The position numbers were made by a program, and so were the translations under genes. A model generated the notes under the pieces. It did not search any database, was not told the origin of the DNA, and saw nothing but the letters and a program-made list of their open reading frames with translations. Below are positions 61,406 to 64,000 of a DNA stretch of 64,000 bases, one piece after another; within the stretch, counting starts at the first letter, position 1, and each line of letters opens with the position of its first letter. The DNA is taken from assembly GCA_030770545.1 (NCBI GenBank), contig CM061102.1, forward strand, positions 2,841,501 to 2,905,500, given 5' to 3'. Source of the stretch: Macropodus opercularis (Eukaryota > Chordata > Actinopteri > Anabantiformes > Osphronemidae).

Positions 61406-64000
61406 ACTGCATTGTGATGCCTTTAAGCTAAGTGCATGTCTCAGTCAATGTGAAAAATGGACAATAGGATTATATCTGAGAGCTGGACGCAGCTTCTGCT
61501 CATTTCCAATATGCGACAGCAGAGTTATTCTTTTATTTTTGCCTATTTTCCTCATCTTTTCATCTTCCTTTTGTCTAAATCCTCAGCCACTTAGTTGCCT
61601 CCCATGACCTTTTCACAGGAACGTGAAAGGCAGTCCCACAATGAAATGCGATCTATAAGGGTTGTAATTTAACGCAGCGTGTGGCCAGTGTCCTGATGGA
61701 AGGTGATCGGTTGAGTTTTGTGTGTTTTGTGTGCTTGTTTCGGATGACGACGCTCAAACCTGAATGGAAACATCGGAGGTGTCATCTGCTGCCATCAGTC
61801 ATTTATTTAACAGAGACATAATAGTATAAGTATATAGTACGAGTTCATCTTTAGTGAGGATACATGAATTACATGCCGCTGCACTCTGGGAAAACCATGT
61901 TGCGGACTTGGCTCTTTCCCACCCAGTCTGATAAGACAGCTCTGACTCAGTGCTCAAACAGTTATTTCCTCTCATTGTGTGTGATTCAAACACTCATTCA
62001 CACACAATTTTCCAGTGAACTTGTGTTTCTTTGTCTATTTCCACCCAAATGACGTTAATCAAAGATATTTTTACAGCGTTATTGTGTCGTCAGCTGAGCG
62101 TTAATAATAGATTGTTGTTATGTAACTTTTTTTAGGGTTTTGAATTCTTGTCAGCAGATTTGTTGTTAATGTTAATATGCTTTAATGTGTATGTTCATGA
62201 ATGGATTATAGCAACAACTGCCTCATGGTCAGTGGCTTTACTTCCTGTTCCTGTCTTTTACTTTGTAGCCCCTAACGGCTCTGTCGACCAACCTTCCTTC
62301 TCCATCTGATCCTTGGTGCCGTTTCTGGGTTATTTGTTGTATATTGTACTTATACCAGTAATTTGGCGTTCACGCTGTACGTGGGTGGTTGGATCAGCAA
62401 TATCCTGGTTTGGGTGAGATTGTCTTATCTGGGAAAGAAGCCCTTGATCCCCGTGCGCTGCCCGTCGTGATAATGAGTGAGTCTTGGTCATGTGTGTGTG
62501 CACTGTTTATTTCCTCTACGTGACCTCTTTCCAAGCACATTACCCGTCTTAAAGGATACGTGTTCCGTACTCGTCTCTCTGCATGGGCCTGATTGACAGC
62601 GTTCATTTATCGTTTTCATATTCAGACCTGCCTCACATTGTCCCTCTCTTCGTCTCGCTCCTCTCTCTTCTCGTTCCCTCTCTGTCTTAGCCTCTTCCCC
62701 CGCTGGTCCGGCCGTCCCATGGGCCCACGAGAGATGATAAGGTGATGTCATATGTCCGCTTCCTGGGGATGTGAGTAACTGTACACTGTGTGCCTTTGGC
62801 CACAGCAGCGCAAGAGTGTGCGTGTGTGAACAAGGCGGTTTATGTCTTTGGACGAGTGGAGAGAAGACAAGGGGGGGGAATGATTACAGAAGCAGTTTAA
62901 ACGATACTAAACGCTCAAACCCTTCACACATACGCAGACAGTGTTGACTTGCGGCAAAAGCCTGGGTCCAAAACTGCAGCGTTTACCCTCAAGGCTGCTG
63001 CAATGAGTCGTTTGTTACAGTAATGGTCTGTTGTGGAGTCGAACCCAGTGAGAAAATAATCTACATTCACAACTTCCTTCAACTCTGGATGTTCGTGTCT
63101 TTCAGCGCGTTGTTTTGGTTTTCTCGTTTGCAGAAACGCTTTCTTTGTCCACTTATCCACTCTTACTGCTCTGAGGGTCAGTCATTCGCTTCGTTGATCC
63201 TCCCACAGTAAGAGATGAATTAAATTCAGTGACATATATTGTGCTGACATTTTTTAAGACTATGCAGACAGTATCTCTGGAGAATCACCTGTTTTCCCTG
63301 GACGACGAGCAGATACACTGACGCTATAAAGTAACACAGAGAGTGTGCGCGATGCAGTCGCTTAATAAATCAAACGGAAAACAATGTTGGCGCTGAGATG
63401 CATCTGGGCCCCAGAGAAGCACTTTAAGTCTTGGTCACGTGGAGCAGTCGCCTCAAACGAGAGCAGAGCTGAATTTAGCTTTGACTAGATCTTAAGGGAT
63501 AAGGTCTGTGTGTGATCAGTTTAAGAAAATCCCGTAACAAATAATGGATGGATTATGAGCTTATTTCCTGTCATTTAAATGTATTTATTTTTAGTGTTCA
63601 TTGCTCTGAACCAAATGGTGAAACAGGATCAGATTCTGGAGGAAGTGAAATCTGTTCCCTCTTAATCTGACCCTAACCTTCACCGTAACCAGAACCAGTT
63701 GTGCTTTATGAAGTGTAACCCGACCATCTGTAACACTAATAGTTAGTCATGTATCATTTTTAGTAGTTTTTTCTGATTTTGGCTTTACCACCTGGGTTGG
63801 GAACCGGAGACTGGAAACGTCTGACTCTAACAATTCACATGAAATAACAAAATACAATAAAAATGAAGGTGCACATAATGGATGCGATAAATGTGATTAA
63901 CCAGATGTAGCAGTAGTTTATTTTACTTTCCTGTACAACTTTCTCTCTTCTTCCTGCTTTGTTTGTCCTCTTTTGTGACCTTTCCATGAGTCTCCATCAC
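61406..64000. other. Intergenic to window end, no gene recognised
   Basis: AT-rich non-coding sequence with a G9 run at 62871-62879. No exon of a neighbouring gene could be recognised up to the right edge. Confidence 0.6.

Noticed and set aside
44300..64000. Search for FGF1 exons, expected next by human synteny
   Set aside because: None of the FGF1 blocks (core FGF beta-trefoil motifs) were found on either strand, so the gene is outside the window or elsewhere.

Overview
This window is ordinary nuclear DNA of a ray-finned fish, most likely a compact percomorph-type teleost (inference). Coding exons are split by GT-AG introns, introns are short, and dinucleotide and tetranucleotide microsatellites are abundant. 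There are no operons, no ribosome-binding sites and no dense ORF packing. Three protein-coding genes can be supported by family recognition and by exon phases that join correctly. All other long ORFs lack splice context or family motifs, and I treat them as chance frames. The gene order ndfip1 - spry4 matches the neighbourhood of these genes on human 5q31.3 (recalled knowledge), so this is probably a conserved syntenic block. No exon of FGF1, the next gene on the human map, was found before the window ends. Layout: (1) bases 1-2487, plus strand: the 3' six exons of an XendoU-family poly(U)-specific endoribonuclease gene, cut by the window start. (2) 3357-6998, plus strand: complete ndfip1 in seven coding exons, with a candidate extra in-frame cassette exon at 5341-5406 that the human protein lacks. 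(3) 7.7-37.4 kb: about 30 kb without a convincing gene. It holds microsatellites, a Tc1-like transposase relic, a large (ATCC)n array with a 31-bp higher-order period, a perfect 18-bp-arm hairpin, and several GC- or motif-rich patches that could be regulatory. (4) About 37.5-43.9 kb, minus strand: spry4, with a long AU-rich 3'UTR, a single coding exon, a 1.9 kb intron and a candidate non-coding first exon under a CpG-rich promoter. That promoter carries a repeated CCCATTCATAAAAA-type motif. (5) 44.2-64 kb: upstream flank of spry4 with no supported gene. It contains decayed SINE and LINE pieces, a 31-base G run and two exact palindromes that carry transcription-factor-like sites. Functional logic: ndfip1 encodes a membrane adaptor that recruits NEDD4-family ubiquitin ligases. 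spry4 encodes a feedback inhibitor of FGF/RTK-MAPK signalling. The endoribonuclease is unrelated in function. The large flanks of spry4 are where distal enhancers would be expected for a developmentally regulated FGF-feedback gene, but conservation was not testable here. I did not find a new multi-gene system. The best leads are the ndfip1 cassette exon, the spry4 promoter motif array and the unusual inverted repeats.
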